This document shows, piece after piece, positions 55,295 to 63,924 of a stretch of 64,000 bases of DNA. The notes beneath the pieces are model-generated. The model did not search any database. It saw nothing but the letters and a program-made list of their open reading frames with translations, and was not told the DNA's origin. Both the position numbers and the translations under genes were made by a program. Source of the DNA: Oscillospiraceae bacterium (GTDB lineage Bacteria; Bacillota; Clostridia; Oscillospirales; Acutalibacteraceae); contig JAIRXU010000025.1 in NCBI GenBank assembly GCA_031268095.1, forward strand, positions 19,055 through 83,054, read 5' to 3'. Positions within the stretch are counted from its first letter, which is position 1. The number at the start of each line of letters is the position of its first letter.

Positions 55295-56734
55295 ATGAGT
55301 TCCCTTCATGAGGAATGCGGCGTATTCGGCGTTTACAGCAATGACCCGTCCCTGGATGTGGCGGCCGCGGCCTATTACGGCCTCTTTGCCTTGCAGCACC
55401 GGGGGCAGGAGAGCTGCGGCATCTATGTCAGCGACCGGGGCGTCCCCGTGGGCCACAAAAGCAAGGGCCTGGTCAACGAGGTGTTCACCAATGACGCTCT
55501 GGCTGGCCTGGGACAGGGGCGCATGGCGGTCGGGCACGTGCGCTACGGCACCACCGGCGGCAATTCCAGCCGCAACGCCCAGCCCATGCACGTCAACCAT
55601 TCCAACGGATCCTTGGTGCTGGCCCACAACGGCAACCTGACCAACGCCGGAGAACTGCGCCGCACGTTCGAAATGGAAGGCTGCATCTTCCATTCCACCA
55701 GCGACACAGAGGTCATCGCCTACACCATTACCCGCGAGCGGCTGCGCTGCGATTCTATTGAGGATGCCCTGTCCCGGGCCATGGGGCAGCTGGAGGGCGC
55801 ATTTTCGCTTGCGATGATGTCCTCCACCAAACTGCTGGCCTGCCGGGATCCGCTGGGATTCCGTCCCCTTTGCATCGGCACCCTGGGCGAAGCGGAGCAG
55901 CCGGCCGCCTATGTTGTGGCGTCAGAAACCTGCGCGCTGGACGCCGTTGGCGCCAAATTTCTGCGGGATATCGCGCCGGGAGAAATTGTCGTCATGGACG
56001 GCGACGGGCTGCGTTCTCTGCCAAAGCACTGCGATCCCCAGCGCCGGAAACACATGTGCATCTTCGAATATATCTACTTTGCCCGACCCGATTCCGTCAT
56101 TGACGGCAATTCCGTCCATATCTCCCGGGAGAACGCGGGAAAAATTCTGGCCATGGAATATCCCGTGGACGCGGACGTGGTGATCGGCGTGCCGGACAGC
56201 GGGCTGGACGCCGCCATCGGCTACGCCCGGCAAAGCGGCATCCCTTACGCCATCGGGCTGATCAAAAATAAATACATCGCCCGAACCTTCATTCAGCCCA
56301 ACCAGTCTGACCGGTCCAACGGCGTACGGATCAAACTCAACCCTGTCCCTGCCGTGATCCAGGGCAAGCGGGTGATCGTGGTGGAGGATTCCATTGTCCG
56401 GGGTACGACGTTCCATCGGATCACGCGGCTGCTGCGGGATGCAGGCGCGGCGGAAGTGCACGTGATGATTGCGTCGCCCCCCTTCCGTCACCCCTGCTAC
56501 TTTGGCACGGATATCGATTCCCGGGAGCACCTGCTGGCCAACCGGTACGTGACCTACGAGGAAATTGCCGCCGCTATCGGGGCGGACAGCGTGGGCTATC
56601 TTCCGGTGGAAGAACTGCGCAAACTCGTCCGGCCCAAGCAAGGCATCTGCACCTCCTGCTTCACCGGAGATTACCCGGTCCGGATTCCGGACGAGCCGCG
56701 GAAGTCTAAATTCGAGGAAAAACTGGGCGTTTAG
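55295..56734 (+). CDS. purF: Amidophosphoribosyltransferase
   Basis: PurF makes phosphoribosylamine from PRPP and glutamine, the first committed purine step. The 479-residue protein has the Ntn glutaminase start HEECGVFG with the nucleophile at Cys8 after a 7-residue propeptide, and the PRPP-binding [13 protein letters not shown] near 363-375. Near the C-terminus the [12 protein letters not shown] segment supplies cysteines of the Bacillus-type 4Fe-4S cluster. ATG 55295 follows CGGGAGG; an upstream in-frame extension exists but would bury the N-terminal Cys. The Fe-S class is usually oxygen-sensitive. Confidence 0.97.
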   Translation: MSSLHEECGVFGVYSNDPSLDVAAAAYYGLFALQHRGQESCGIYVSDRGVPVGHKSKGLVNEVFTNDALAGLGQGRMAVGHVRYGTTGGNSSRNAQPMHVNHSNGSLVLAHNGNLTNAGELRRTFEMEGCIFHSTSDTEVIAYTITRERLRCDSIEDALSRAMGQLEGAFSLAMMSSTKLLACRDPLGFRPLCIGTLGEAEQPAAYVVASETCALDAVGAKFLRDIAPGEIVVMDGDGLRSLPKHCDPQRRKHMCIFEYIYFARPDSVIDGNSVHISRENAGKILAMEYPVDADVVIGVPDSGLDAAIGYARQSGIPYAIGLIKNKYIARTFIQPNQSDRSNGVRIKLNPVPAVIQGKRVIVVEDSIVRGTTFHRITRLLRDAGAAEVHVMIASPPFRHPCYFGTDIDSREHLLANRYVTYEEIAAAIGADSVGYLPVEELRKLVRPKQGICTSCFTGDYPVRIPDEPRKSKFEEKLGV

Positions 56735-56769
56735 TCCTGTTTTTTTCTACTTTTGAATGGGAGGTTTGT

Positions 56770-57807
56770 ATGAATATTTCTCAAAGCGAAAGTTACAAAG
56801 CTGCCGGAGTGGACATCACCGCAGGCTACGCCGCCGTTGAACTGATGCGCAAGCACATTGCCCGGACCATAACACCGGGGGTGGTCTCCGGAATCGGCGG
56901 CTTCGGCGGCTTGTTTGAACTGGACTTGGAGGGGTACCGGCATCCGGTGCTGGTCAGCGGAACCGACGGGGTCGGCACCAAACTGAAACTGGCGTTCCTG
57001 ATGAACCGGCACGACACCATCGGCATCGATTGCGTGGCTATGTGCGTCAACGACATCATTTGCTGCGGGGCAAAGCCGCTGTTTTTTCTGGATTATATCG
57101 CGCTGGGCAAAAATGTTCCGGAACGGGTGGCCGAAATCGTCGCCGGAATCGCGGAAGGCTGCGTCCAGGCCGGGGCGGCCCTCGTCGGCGGAGAAACGGC
57201 GGAGATGCCTGGCTTTTATGCGAGAGAAGAATATGACGTTGCCGGGTTCGCCGTCGGCGCGGTAGAAAAAGAGAAAATCCTGCGCGGCGACAGCATTGTC
57301 CCCGGAGACGTGCTGCTTGCCTTACCTTCCAGCGGCGTCCACTCCAACGGATTTTCTCTCATCCGCAAGATTTTTCGTGTGACGGCGGACAGCCTGCCGT
57401 TTTATTGCGACGACTTGGGGATGACCTTGGGCGAAGCGCTGCTGACGCCGACAAAAATTTACGTCAAGCCCGTGCTGGCATTGCTGGAACGGGTGACGGT
57501 GAAGGGGATCTCTCACATCACCGGCGGCGGCTTTTATGAAAATATCCCCCGTAGCCTGCCGCGGGGCCTTTGCGCAAAAATTGACGAAGCCGCCCTGCGG
57601 ACCCCGCCCATCTTTCAGCTGATTCAGGCCACCGGAGGTATCTCCAAGCGGGACATGTTCAATACCTACAATATGGGCGTCGGCATGTGCCTTACCCTCG
57701 CGAAAACCGACGCGGACCAAGCCCTGGCCATCCTGCGGGAGGCGGGCGAGGACGCCTATCTCCTGGGCGAGGTTGCGGCGGGAGACGAAGGGGTGGTGCT
57801 GGCGTAA
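56770..57807 (+). CDS. purM: Phosphoribosylformylglycinamidine cyclo-ligase (AIR synthetase)
   Basis: PurM closes the imidazole ring using ATP. The 345-residue protein has [13 protein letters not shown] near 7-19, [13 protein letters not shown] near 64-76, [10 protein letters not shown] near 139-148 and [10 protein letters not shown] near 256-265, all family hallmarks. GGGAGG precedes the ATG by 8 bases. Its stop overlaps the purN start by one base. Confidence 0.97.
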   Translation: MNISQSESYKAAGVDITAGYAAVELMRKHIARTITPGVVSGIGGFGGLFELDLEGYRHPVLVSGTDGVGTKLKLAFLMNRHDTIGIDCVAMCVNDIICCGAKPLFFLDYIALGKNVPERVAEIVAGIAEGCVQAGAALVGGETAEMPGFYAREEYDVAGFAVGAVEKEKILRGDSIVPGDVLLALPSSGVHSNGFSLIRKIFRVTADSLPFYCDDLGMTLGEALLTPTKIYVKPVLALLERVTVKGISHITGGGFYENIPRSLPRGLCAKIDEAALRTPPIFQLIQATGGISKRDMFNTYNMGVGMCLTLAKTDADQALAILREAGEDAYLLGEVAAGDEGVVLA

Positions 57808-58445
57808 TGGCGGAACCGACAACCAAAAAGCGCATCGCAGTCTTCGTCTCCGGCGGAGGGACCAACCTCCAATGCCTGATCGACGCCCAGGCGGACGGGA
57901 CGCTGCGCAGCGGGGAAATCGCTCTGGTGATTTCCAGCAAACCGGGCGTTTATGCCTTGGAGCGGGCCGCGCGGGCAGGCCTGCCCACGTTAACCTTCCC
58001 CCGCAAAGGCATGACGCTGCCGGAATTCGAGGCCAACATTTCCGCCGCGCTGGAGGCTGCCGGGATCGACATATTGGTCACGGCGGGATTTCTGACTATT
58101 TTCAGCGCGGACTTCGTCAGCCGCTGGCCCCGCCGCATTCTGAATATCCATCCCGCGCTGCTCCCCGCCTTTGGCGGAAAAGGCTATTACGGTCTTCGGC
58201 TCCACCGGGCGGTGCTGGAGCGCGGCGTTAAGGTCACCGGCGCAACGGTACACTTCGTCAACGAAATCTGCGACGGCGGGGAAATCCTGCTCCAGAAGGC
58301 GGTGGACGTCCTGCCGGGCGACACGCCCGAAACCCTTCAGCGCCGGGTGATGGAGCAAGCGGAATGGATCCTGCTGCCCCGAGCGGTGGAGCTGGTTTGC
58401 GCGGACCTGGCGGCGGACCCCAAGCCGCCGGTGATCGAAGGCTGA
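57807..58445 (+). CDS. purN: Phosphoribosylglycinamide formyltransferase
   Basis: PurN formylates GAR with 10-formyl-THF. The 212-residue protein has the substrate loop SGGGTNLQCLIDA near 16-28, LVTAGFLTIFS near 88-98, and the catalytic NIHPALLPAFGG (Asn-x-His) near 112-123; a distal GATVHFVNEICDGGEIL segment carries the conserved Asp. The ATG at 57807 overlaps the purM stop codon by one base (TAATG). Confidence 0.96.
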   Translation: MAEPTTKKRIAVFVSGGGTNLQCLIDAQADGTLRSGEIALVISSKPGVYALERAARAGLPTLTFPRKGMTLPEFEANISAALEAAGIDILVTAGFLTIFSADFVSRWPRRILNIHPALLPAFGGKGYYGLRLHRAVLERGVKVTGATVHFVNEICDGGEILLQKAVDVLPGDTPETLQRRVMEQAEWILLPRAVELVCADLAADPKPPVIEG

Positions 58446-58570
58446 CCGCGCGGCGGACGCAAATAAATCCGCAAGGCTGGTTTCCTGCCGCGCCCATCGG
58501 ATCTCCCGCGCCGTGCGGGATCCAGTCACTGGCATCTTTAAATCAGTTGAATGAAACGGAGTGCATTTTT

Positions 58571-59281
58571 ATGAAGACTCCCCATACGTACCTCAGCCCC
58601 AATCCCTATCCAGGCCGCGGTATCCTGCTGGGCCTGCATTCCGACGCGGCCCATGCCGTCGTCGCCTATTTCATCATGGGACGCAGTGAAAACAGCCGCA
58701 ACCGCATCTTCGTCACCGAAGGCAGCGGCATCCGCACCCAGGCGTATGATCCCGCCAAACTCGTCGATCCCTCTTTGGTGATTTACGCCCCTGTGCGGAT
58801 CTACGGCGGCAATACCATCGTTACCAACGGCGACCAGACGGACACCATCTGGGAATTCCTCAGTGAGGGCAAGACCTTCGAAGCGGCGCTGCGGACCCGA
58901 ACCTTTGAGCCGGACGCCCCCAATTTCACGCCCCGCATCAGCGGCATTGTCACGAAGACCGCCCTGCGGAGCATCACTTATAAACTGAGCATCCTCAAAA
59001 GCGATGAGGGCCGCGACTATGCCTGCCAGCGCTTTTTCTATGAATATGACACGCCCATCGCCGGGGAGGGGCATCTGATCCACACCTACCGCACCGACGG
59101 CACCCCCATCCCTGCCTTCGCAGGCGAACCGGCCCGGGTGGCAGTCAGCGGCAGCGTCGACGCGTTCAGCAAAACGCTCTGGAACGCCCTCAACACGGAA
59201 AACCGCGTCGCCCTGTTTGTGCGGTACATCAGTGTCACGACGGGGGAAACGCAAACCAGAATTATCAACCGGTGGCAATAA
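58571..59281 (+). CDS. purO: IMP cyclohydrolase, PurO (archaeal-type) family
   Basis: PurO closes FAICAR to IMP, the last step of the pathway, and is unrelated to the PurH cyclohydrolase domain. The 236-residue protein matches PurO in its length and motifs: NPYPGRGILLGL near 10-21, YFIMGRSENSRNRIF near 33-47, RTQAYDP near 57 and NGDQTDTIW near 89. GGAG lies 9 bases upstream of the ATG at 58571. The next gene supplies the preceding reaction. In Clostridia this enzyme appears where PurH lacks its cyclohydrolase domain. Confidence 0.93.
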   Translation: MKTPHTYLSPNPYPGRGILLGLHSDAAHAVVAYFIMGRSENSRNRIFVTEGSGIRTQAYDPAKLVDPSLVIYAPVRIYGGNTIVTNGDQTDTIWEFLSEGKTFEAALRTRTFEPDAPNFTPRISGIVTKTALRSITYKLSILKSDEGRDYACQRFFYEYDTPIAGEGHLIHTYRTDGTPIPAFAGEPARVAVSGSVDAFSKTLWNALNTENRVALFVRYISVTTGETQTRIINRWQ

Positions 59282-59321
59282 ACCGGCGGCAATCGTTTGA
59301 CCGTCTGGAAAGGAACCTCTT

Positions 59322-60494
59322 ATGGACGAAATTATGCTGAAGTACGGATGCAACCCCAACCAGACCCCCGCCCGGATCTTTCGCGAAGACGGCCCGCTGC
59401 CGCTGCGGGTCGTGAACGGCCGGCCAGGATACATCAACTTCCTTGACGCCTGCAATAGCTGGCAGCTCGTGCGGGAACTGCGGGAGGCCACCGGGCTCCC
59501 GGCGGCGGCCTCATTCAAGCACGTCAGCCCGGCAGGCGCGGCGGTGGGGGAACCGCTGGACGGCGCCCTGCGGCAGATTTACCTGGTGGGCGAGCTGGCC
59601 CTTTCTCCGCTGGCCAGCGCCTATGCCCGTGCCCGGGGCTCCGACCGAATGAGTTCCTTCGGCGACTGGATCGCCCTAAGCGACCCCTGCGATTTGCCGA
59701 CGGCGCTGCTGATCCAGCACGAAGTCTCCGACGGAATCATTGCCCCGGGCTACACGCCGGAGGCTCTGGAGATCTTGCGTTCCAAACGCAAAGGCGCATA
59801 CAGTATCGTGGAAGTCGATCCGGACTACCAGCCCGCACCGGCCGAACGGCGGCAGGTGTTTGGAATCACGTTTGAGCAGGGGCACAACGACGTCCGGATA
59901 GACGACAGCCTGCTGCAAACAATCGTCACGAAAAACAAGGACATTCCCCCGGCCGCCCGGCGGGACCTGCTGATTGCGCTGATTACACTGAAATATACCC
60001 AATCCAATTCTGTCTGCTACGTCCAAGGCGGGCAAACGATCGGCGTCGGCGCGGGGCAGCAAAGCCGGATCCACTGCACCCGGCTGGCGGGCGACAAAGC
60101 GGACATTTGGCGGTTACGGCAGCATCCGAAGGCCCTGGCCCTGCCCTTCCGACCAGATCTGGCCCGCCCCATGCGGGATACCGCGGCGGACCTCTATGTC
60201 TCCGGATACGAAGCGGATGTACTGGACGAAGACAAGTGGCCGGCCTATTTCACTGCCCGGCCGGAAGCACTTTCCGCCGACGAAAAGGCGGCCTGGCTGG
60301 GCAGTTTCTCCGGCGCGGCCTTGGGCAGCGACGCTTTCTTCCCGTTCGGGGATAACGTGGAGCGGGCGGCCCGTTCCGGGGTGCGGTATATTGCGCAGCC
60401 CGGCGGTTCCATCCGGGATGACCTGGTCATTGAGGCTGCCGACCGGCTGGGCATCACCATGGCGTTCACGGGGCTGCGGCTGTTCCATCATTAA
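59322..60494 (+). CDS. Stand-alone AICAR formyltransferase (PurH C-terminal type)
   Basis: The enzyme transfers a formyl group to AICAR to give FAICAR. The 390-residue protein starts directly in the transformylase domain (KYGCNPNQTPARI), has the catalytic Lys66-His67 in ASFKHVSPAG, and later segments KYTQSNSVCY and GVGAGQQSRIHC. The 190-residue MGS/IMP cyclohydrolase domain that precedes this part in ordinary PurH (about 510 residues) is entirely absent, and the PurO gene just upstream takes its place. GGAAAGGA precedes the ATG. purD, purL and purQ are not in the window after it. Confidence 0.94.
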   Translation: MDEIMLKYGCNPNQTPARIFREDGPLPLRVVNGRPGYINFLDACNSWQLVRELREATGLPAAASFKHVSPAGAAVGEPLDGALRQIYLVGELALSPLASAYARARGSDRMSSFGDWIALSDPCDLPTALLIQHEVSDGIIAPGYTPEALEILRSKRKGAYSIVEVDPDYQPAPAERRQVFGITFEQGHNDVRIDDSLLQTIVTKNKDIPPAARRDLLIALITLKYTQSNSVCYVQGGQTIGVGAGQQSRIHCTRLAGDKADIWRLRQHPKALALPFRPDLARPMRDTAADLYVSGYEADVLDEDKWPAYFTARPEALSADEKAAWLGSFSGAALGSDAFFPFGDNVERAARSGVRYIAQPGGSIRDDLVIEAADRLGITMAFTGLRLFHH

Positions 60495-60501
60495 AATACG
60501 A

Positions 60502-60538
60502 AAGAACGCAGGAAACCATGATGATTTCCCGCGTTCTT
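60502..60538. terminator. Hairpin between convergent purine operon and unknown gene
   Basis: AAGAACGC (60502-60509) with GGAAA (60511-60515) pairs with TTTCC and GCGTTCTT (60531-60538). The T-content after the stem is modest on both sides. Confidence 0.65.
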
Positions 60539-60539
60539 C

Positions 60540-61100
60540 TCATGCGTATTGTTCTCCAGCCTTGAATCCTAACAGCATCAGCTCCAGCGTTTTCGCGTCG
60601 CAGGGGCGATATATCAAGTGATACTTCAGAGAATCCACAAAACCCTTGGGAAGATCCTTTTCCTTTTGCAGAAAATGACACAATTCAGAAAGGACAAACT
60701 CCTCATTGGCAAAACAATATTCGGAAGTTTCCTGCAAAATCTGCAATGGTTTGCGCCGCAATAACCAGGCGGATTCATAGGCGTAGATTTTGATTTCATT
60801 CGCGCGATGAACTGGGGCGAATGATTTCAGCCGCACGATATCCATGAAATAGTCGATAACGACCTGCACCATGATCGCCTGATTGACGCTCACTTTCCCC
60901 TGGTAATTGTTCGCCTCGATGAAAGCGTTTGCCGCGCCCATCAATCGATCCACGCGCTCGCCTATTTTCTTTTCGCCGTTTTTCATCTTTTCATCGTCGG
61001 TGGCGCCGCCGTTGTCCAAGCCCGCGCCAATCAGAAACAGGAATTTGTTTTTTTCTGCCTGCTCAAGCGTGATATCTTTCAGTATATCTTTCATTTGCAC
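60540..61100 (-). CDS. Unknown soluble helical protein
   Basis: The 186-residue protein has mostly helical character, no signal peptide and no recognised motif. Notable segments: KNKFLFLIGAGLDNGGATDD near 18-37 and SVNQAIMVQVVIDYFMDIVR near 70-90. It is the last gene of an AT-richer minus-strand group and its start overlaps the preceding gene by 10 bases. ATG 61100 and ATG 61094 are both possible starts. Its composition differs from the GC-rich neighbours, which suggests horizontal arrival. Confidence 0.6.
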   Translation of the reverse strand: MQMKDILKDITLEQAEKNKFLFLIGAGLDNGGATDDEKMKNGEKKIGERVDRLMGAANAFIEANNYQGKVSVNQAIMVQVVIDYFMDIVRLKSFAPVHRANEIKIYAYESAWLLRRKPLQILQETSEYCFANEEFVLSELCHFLQKEKDLPKGFVDSLKYHLIYRPCDAKTLELMLLGFKAGEQYA

Positions 61101-61477
61101 AAGCTCTCCTCATACTCCTCCATATTGCTAGGCTGCACAGGACCCTTCCTTGGCCCGGCCGAATCCTCCTTCTGAAGAAAGGTTTTATAGCTTGCTAGCT
61201 TTTTCCTGTCATCAGACGGCTCGGCATTGTTCACGAGAAACCATACCACGGCCCCAGCAATCAAAAAAGCCATCTTTCCTTCAGCACTGACCATCCCCGT
61301 GATGGAATGGCCATGATCGGCACGGGAAGACGATTCCTCCGGAGGGGGATCAGGACTCTCTTGGGTCGTACGCTCACGCCGCAGTTCGCCGACCCGCCGG
61401 ATGACGATTGGCCCGCCTATCCATGCAAGCAGAAGCCCCAAGATGGGACCGAAAACGTAAAGTATGGGTTTCAACAT
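61091..61477 (-). CDS. Unknown membrane protein with two helices
   Basis: The 128-residue protein begins MLKPILYVFGPILGLLLAWI, which is a membrane helix, then a charged loop rich in Arg, Glu, Pro and Ser (about 24-60), a second helix (MAFLIAGAVVWFLV, about 68-81), and a charged tail. ATG 61477 has AGAAAGGA upstream. It overlaps both flanking genes by a few bases. No family recognised. Confidence 0.55.
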   Translation of the reverse strand: MLKPILYVFGPILGLLLAWIGGPIVIRRVGELRRERTTQESPDPPPEESSSRADHGHSITGMVSAEGKMAFLIAGAVVWFLVNNAEPSDDRKKLASYKTFLQKEDSAGPRKGPVQPSNMEEYEESLCK

Positions 61478-61779
61478 GAAGTATTTTTCCTTTCTTCTGC
61501 GTCCGCAGCCAAAAACCACAAACTGGTTCCGCTACAGAGGATGACAACTAGGAGCATCCCAATATTGGCGGCAACCTGCCAGGCATCCGGCAACTGTTGA
61601 TAATAGCTATAGAGCACAACCCCAGCGTCAGTGCCTGCAATGTGCCTTGCGCCTCTTACCATAATATAGAAATACAAAAACGCCGGTGACAACAGACTCG
61701 CTATAAAGAAAATCACCATTGGTGTGATGGGCGTTATGGGCTTGTTTTGGCTGGCTTTCCATAAAAAATGGACTACCAT
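61471..61779 (-). CDS. Unknown membrane protein with two to three helices
   Basis: A 102-residue hydrophobic protein with helices at about 18-42 (MVIFFIASLLSPAFLYFYIM) and 72-92 (NIGMLLVVILCSGTSLWFLA), and a basic N-terminus. Overlap of 7 bases with the next gene suggests coupled translation. No family recognised. Confidence 0.5.
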   Translation of the reverse strand: MVVHFLWKASQNKPITPITPMVIFFIASLLSPAFLYFYIMVRGARHIAGTDAGVVLYSYYQQLPDAWQVAANIGMLLVVILCSGTSLWFLAADAEERKNTSC

Positions 61780-61818
61780 TCCCGCCGTAAGAAGAATTAG
61801 CGCTATACCGGATATTTT

Positions 61819-62226
61819 TCAGAGGACGTCGGGACGATGCCCCTGAAACCATGCATAAAAATTGGGTAACTCTCCGCTTTGTAAAATTTTTTCTGCGTCT
61901 CTGCTGATCCGCCAAAGCAACGTAAGCGGTGGAGCGAGCACAAGATATACAACGAAAGGGAGATATCCTCCCTGTGCTTCCGCTAATCCGGCATTTGAAA
62001 AGAAGGACTCACGGATCAATAGGATTCCCAGGGAGAAACATATGTATACTATGGTTCCATCTTTCCAATAGGAAGTATCCTGTTTTTCCTCCAATTGTTT
62101 GGCCATCAGTGCAAGCATTGGAAGGAACCATGCCATCCCCCATGCTACCGCATATTTTTTCAGCATACTTTGTTTTTGATCCGAATGCAAGCTTTTTTGG
62201 CCATTCCGGCCCGGCGACTTACCCAT
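61819..62226 (-). CDS. Unknown membrane protein, first gene of the AT-rich group
   Basis: The 135-residue protein has a basic N-terminus, then helices at about 24-40 (AVAWGMAWFLPMLALMA), 57-70 (IVYICFSLGILLI) and 85-105 (FVVYLVLAPPLTLLW). ATG 62226 lies 14 bases after AAAGGAG, a little long; ATG 62166 is possible. A promoter lies about 40 bases upstream. No family recognised. Confidence 0.5.
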   Translation of the reverse strand: MGKSPGRNGQKSLHSDQKQSMLKKYAVAWGMAWFLPMLALMAKQLEEKQDTSYWKDGTIVYICFSLGILLIRESFFSNAGLAEAQGGYLPFVVYLVLAPPLTLLWRISRDAEKILQSGELPNFYAWFQGHRPDVL

Positions 62227-62263
62227 ACACCCAGACGCATCTCCTTTGCAAAACGAATAATTA

Positions 62264-62292
62264 ATTATATCACGTCCCAGCGGAAAATACAA
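62264..62292 (-). promoter_or_regulatory. Sigma-A promoter of the AT-rich unknown gene group
   Basis: On the minus strand TTGTAT (62292-62287) and TATAAT (62269-62264) are 17 bp apart. It would transcribe the four unknown genes between 62226 and 60540. Confidence 0.7.
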
Positions 62293-62335
62293 GAATTTTT
62301 TTTGAAAATTCTCTGCTTTCCGCAGGATTTTTTCT

Positions 62336-63403
62336 TTATTTACTGGACAGTTCTTTTCCCGCCGCGGTTAAATTCTCGTATCCGCTTTCTGTGATCAGCG
62401 CCATATCCTCCACCCGTACGCCGAATCTGCCCGGCAAATAAATGCCCGGCTCAATCGTCACGACATGTCCCGGCGCCAGAATTCCTTCGCTGCGGGCGCT
62501 GAGGGTGGGGGCCTCATGGATCTCAACCCCGACGCCATGGCCCAAACCATGACGAAAGCTGTCGCCATACCCGGCGGCAGCGATGATCTCCCGGGCGGCC
62601 GCGTCCGCCTCGCGGCAGGGCAGTCCCGGGCGCAACGCGGCCAGCGCGGCTTCCTGCGCCGCCAGGACAATCTTATACACCCGCCGCATTTCTTCGCTCG
62701 GCGTACCAATGGCAATGGTTCGGGTCATATCGCTGTGATAGCCGTCAACAACAGCCCCAAAGTCCAGCGTCAAAAAGTCCCCGTCTCGCAGCGCCCGTCC
62801 TCCGGGCACACCGTGCGGTTTCGCGCTGTTTTCGCCGCCAACGGCGATGGTCTCGAACGAAAGCGCGTCCGCCCCGCCCCGGAGCATGGCATAGTCCAGC
62901 GCCAGCGCAATTTCCCGTTCTGTGCGCCCCGGTTGGAGCAAAGGCCGGACCTCCGTCAGCGCCGCTTCGGCAATCCGCTGGGCCTGACGGATGCGCGCAA
63001 CCTCCCAGTCCCGCTTGCGGACACGCAAAGCCTCGATGGCCTGATCCAGCGCCGGTCCCGTCTCCAGCGTCACGTCCGGCAGCCACTTCCGGTACTGTGC
63101 GGCTTCAGCCAATGTAACGCTTCCCGCCTCCAGCAGAAGGACACTGATTCCCCACTCCCTCAGCAGCGCCGGCAACTGCTCCCGCAGCCGTGTCAGTTCC
63201 GCCGTTTCGCAGGCCTGCACCTCTGCCCGGGCCGCCTCAATGTACCGGCTGTCCGCAAGGAAGCGCGCACAGTCCCGTGTGATCAGTAACACCCCCATCG
63301 ACGAGGAGAATCCTGTCAGATAGCGGCGGTTTACCTCCGAGGTCACCAGCGCGGCGCCGTCTTCTGGCAGGAGCGCGGCCAGGGATGGGAATGGATGAGG
63401 CAT
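62336..63403 (-). CDS. M24 family aminopeptidase P / Xaa-Pro dipeptidase
   Basis: M24 peptidases remove residues next to proline using two metals. The 355-residue protein has an N-terminal creatinase-like domain (about 1-125, VTSEVNRRYLTGFSSSMG near 20-37) and a pita-bread catalytic domain with all ligands visible: LTLDFGAVVDGYHSDMTR (two Asp) near 215, HGLGHGVG (His) near 287, IEPGIY (Glu) near 319 and VEDMALIT (Glu) near 332. Its length and lack of signal peptide fit cytosolic PepP/PepQ-type (YqhT-like) enzymes. Nothing in the neighbourhood suggests a special substrate. Confidence 0.94.
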   Translation of the reverse strand: MPHPFPSLAALLPEDGAALVTSEVNRRYLTGFSSSMGVLLITRDCARFLADSRYIEAARAEVQACETAELTRLREQLPALLREWGISVLLLEAGSVTLAEAAQYRKWLPDVTLETGPALDQAIEALRVRKRDWEVARIRQAQRIAEAALTEVRPLLQPGRTEREIALALDYAMLRGGADALSFETIAVGGENSAKPHGVPGGRALRDGDFLTLDFGAVVDGYHSDMTRTIAIGTPSEEMRRVYKIVLAAQEAALAALRPGLPCREADAAAREIIAAAGYGDSFRHGLGHGVGVEIHEAPTLSARSEGILAPGHVVTIEPGIYLPGRFGVRVEDMALITESGYENLTAAGKELSSK

Positions 63404-63495
63404 GACGGTTTCCTCCGTTCAATGTTGTGGTATGAAATGAGCGCGCTGCGCCCTGGCATCAATGCTTTCAGCGCCATTGGTTTCGCTTCGGGCGG
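63404..63495. other. Gap between peptidase gene and orphan insA
   Basis: On the minus strand this is where an insB frame would follow insA. A short open stretch of about 27 codons continues in the -1 frame and ends at a TGA. It shows no InsB motifs. No other feature seen. Confidence 0.5.
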
Positions 63496-63786
63496 TCACT
63501 TTTGAGAATCCTTGCGTTTTTTCATCCAATTGTATACATTGGACTTATTCATGCCATGCAATTTGCCCACGCCGCGTCCGCTCATCCCAGAATGATAGAT
63601 TTCAATGGCCCTTTGACGCACCTCCTCCGAGTACGCCCATTCTTTTGGATCCAGCGTGTAAGTCATTTTGCACCAGTTGCATCTGCGTCTTTGCGTACCC
63701 GACCGATTCTTTCCGAAATTCACCTGGCCTTCCGACCTGCCGCACTTGGGGCAATGACGATCTTCCATCATTGTTGTCTTTTCCAT
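63496..63786 (-). CDS. IS1-family InsA-like protein, orphan
   Basis: The 96-residue protein has the InsA layout: zinc ribbon (HCPKCGRSEGQV ... RRRCNWCKMTYTL, about 11-45) and a helix-turn-helix (RQRAIEIYHSGMSGRGVGKL, then NVYNWMKK, about 57-90). In IS1 elements InsA binds the ends and is completed by frameshifting into InsB, the DDE catalytic part; no insB follows here, so it cannot transpose alone. It may be a remnant, or a domesticated DNA-binding protein. A perfect consensus promoter places the transcription start at or next to the ATG, so ATG 63786 would be leaderless; the ATG pair at 63771/63768 is an alternative. Confidence 0.75.
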   Translation of the reverse strand: MEKTTMMEDRHCPKCGRSEGQVNFGKNRSGTQRRRCNWCKMTYTLDPKEWAYSEEVRQRAIEIYHSGMSGRGVGKLHGMNKSNVYNWMKKRKDSQK

Positions 63787-63792
63787 ACTTCC

Positions 63793-63821
63793 ATTATATC
63801 ATAAAAATTTTCATTTGTCAA
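63793..63821 (-). promoter_or_regulatory. Perfect consensus sigma-A promoter upstream of orphan insA
   Basis: On the minus strand TTGACA (63821-63816) and TATAAT (63798-63793) with a 17-bp spacer, exactly the consensus. Start of transcription expected near 63786. Confidence 0.82.
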
Positions 63822-63854
63822 CGCTATTTGGACTCCCCCGAGATGAAAAAACGC

Positions 63855-63883
63855 TTGCTTTTATCCGCATAATCTGATATAAT
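63855..63883 (+). promoter_or_regulatory. Sigma-A promoter of tRNA-Val
   Basis: TTGCTT (63855-63860) and TATAAT (63878-63883), 17-bp spacer, about 40 bases before the tRNA. Confidence 0.75.
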
Positions 63884-63924
63884 ATAGCGCAGCAGAGGGG
63901 AACTGACTGAATCTGCTATCATAG

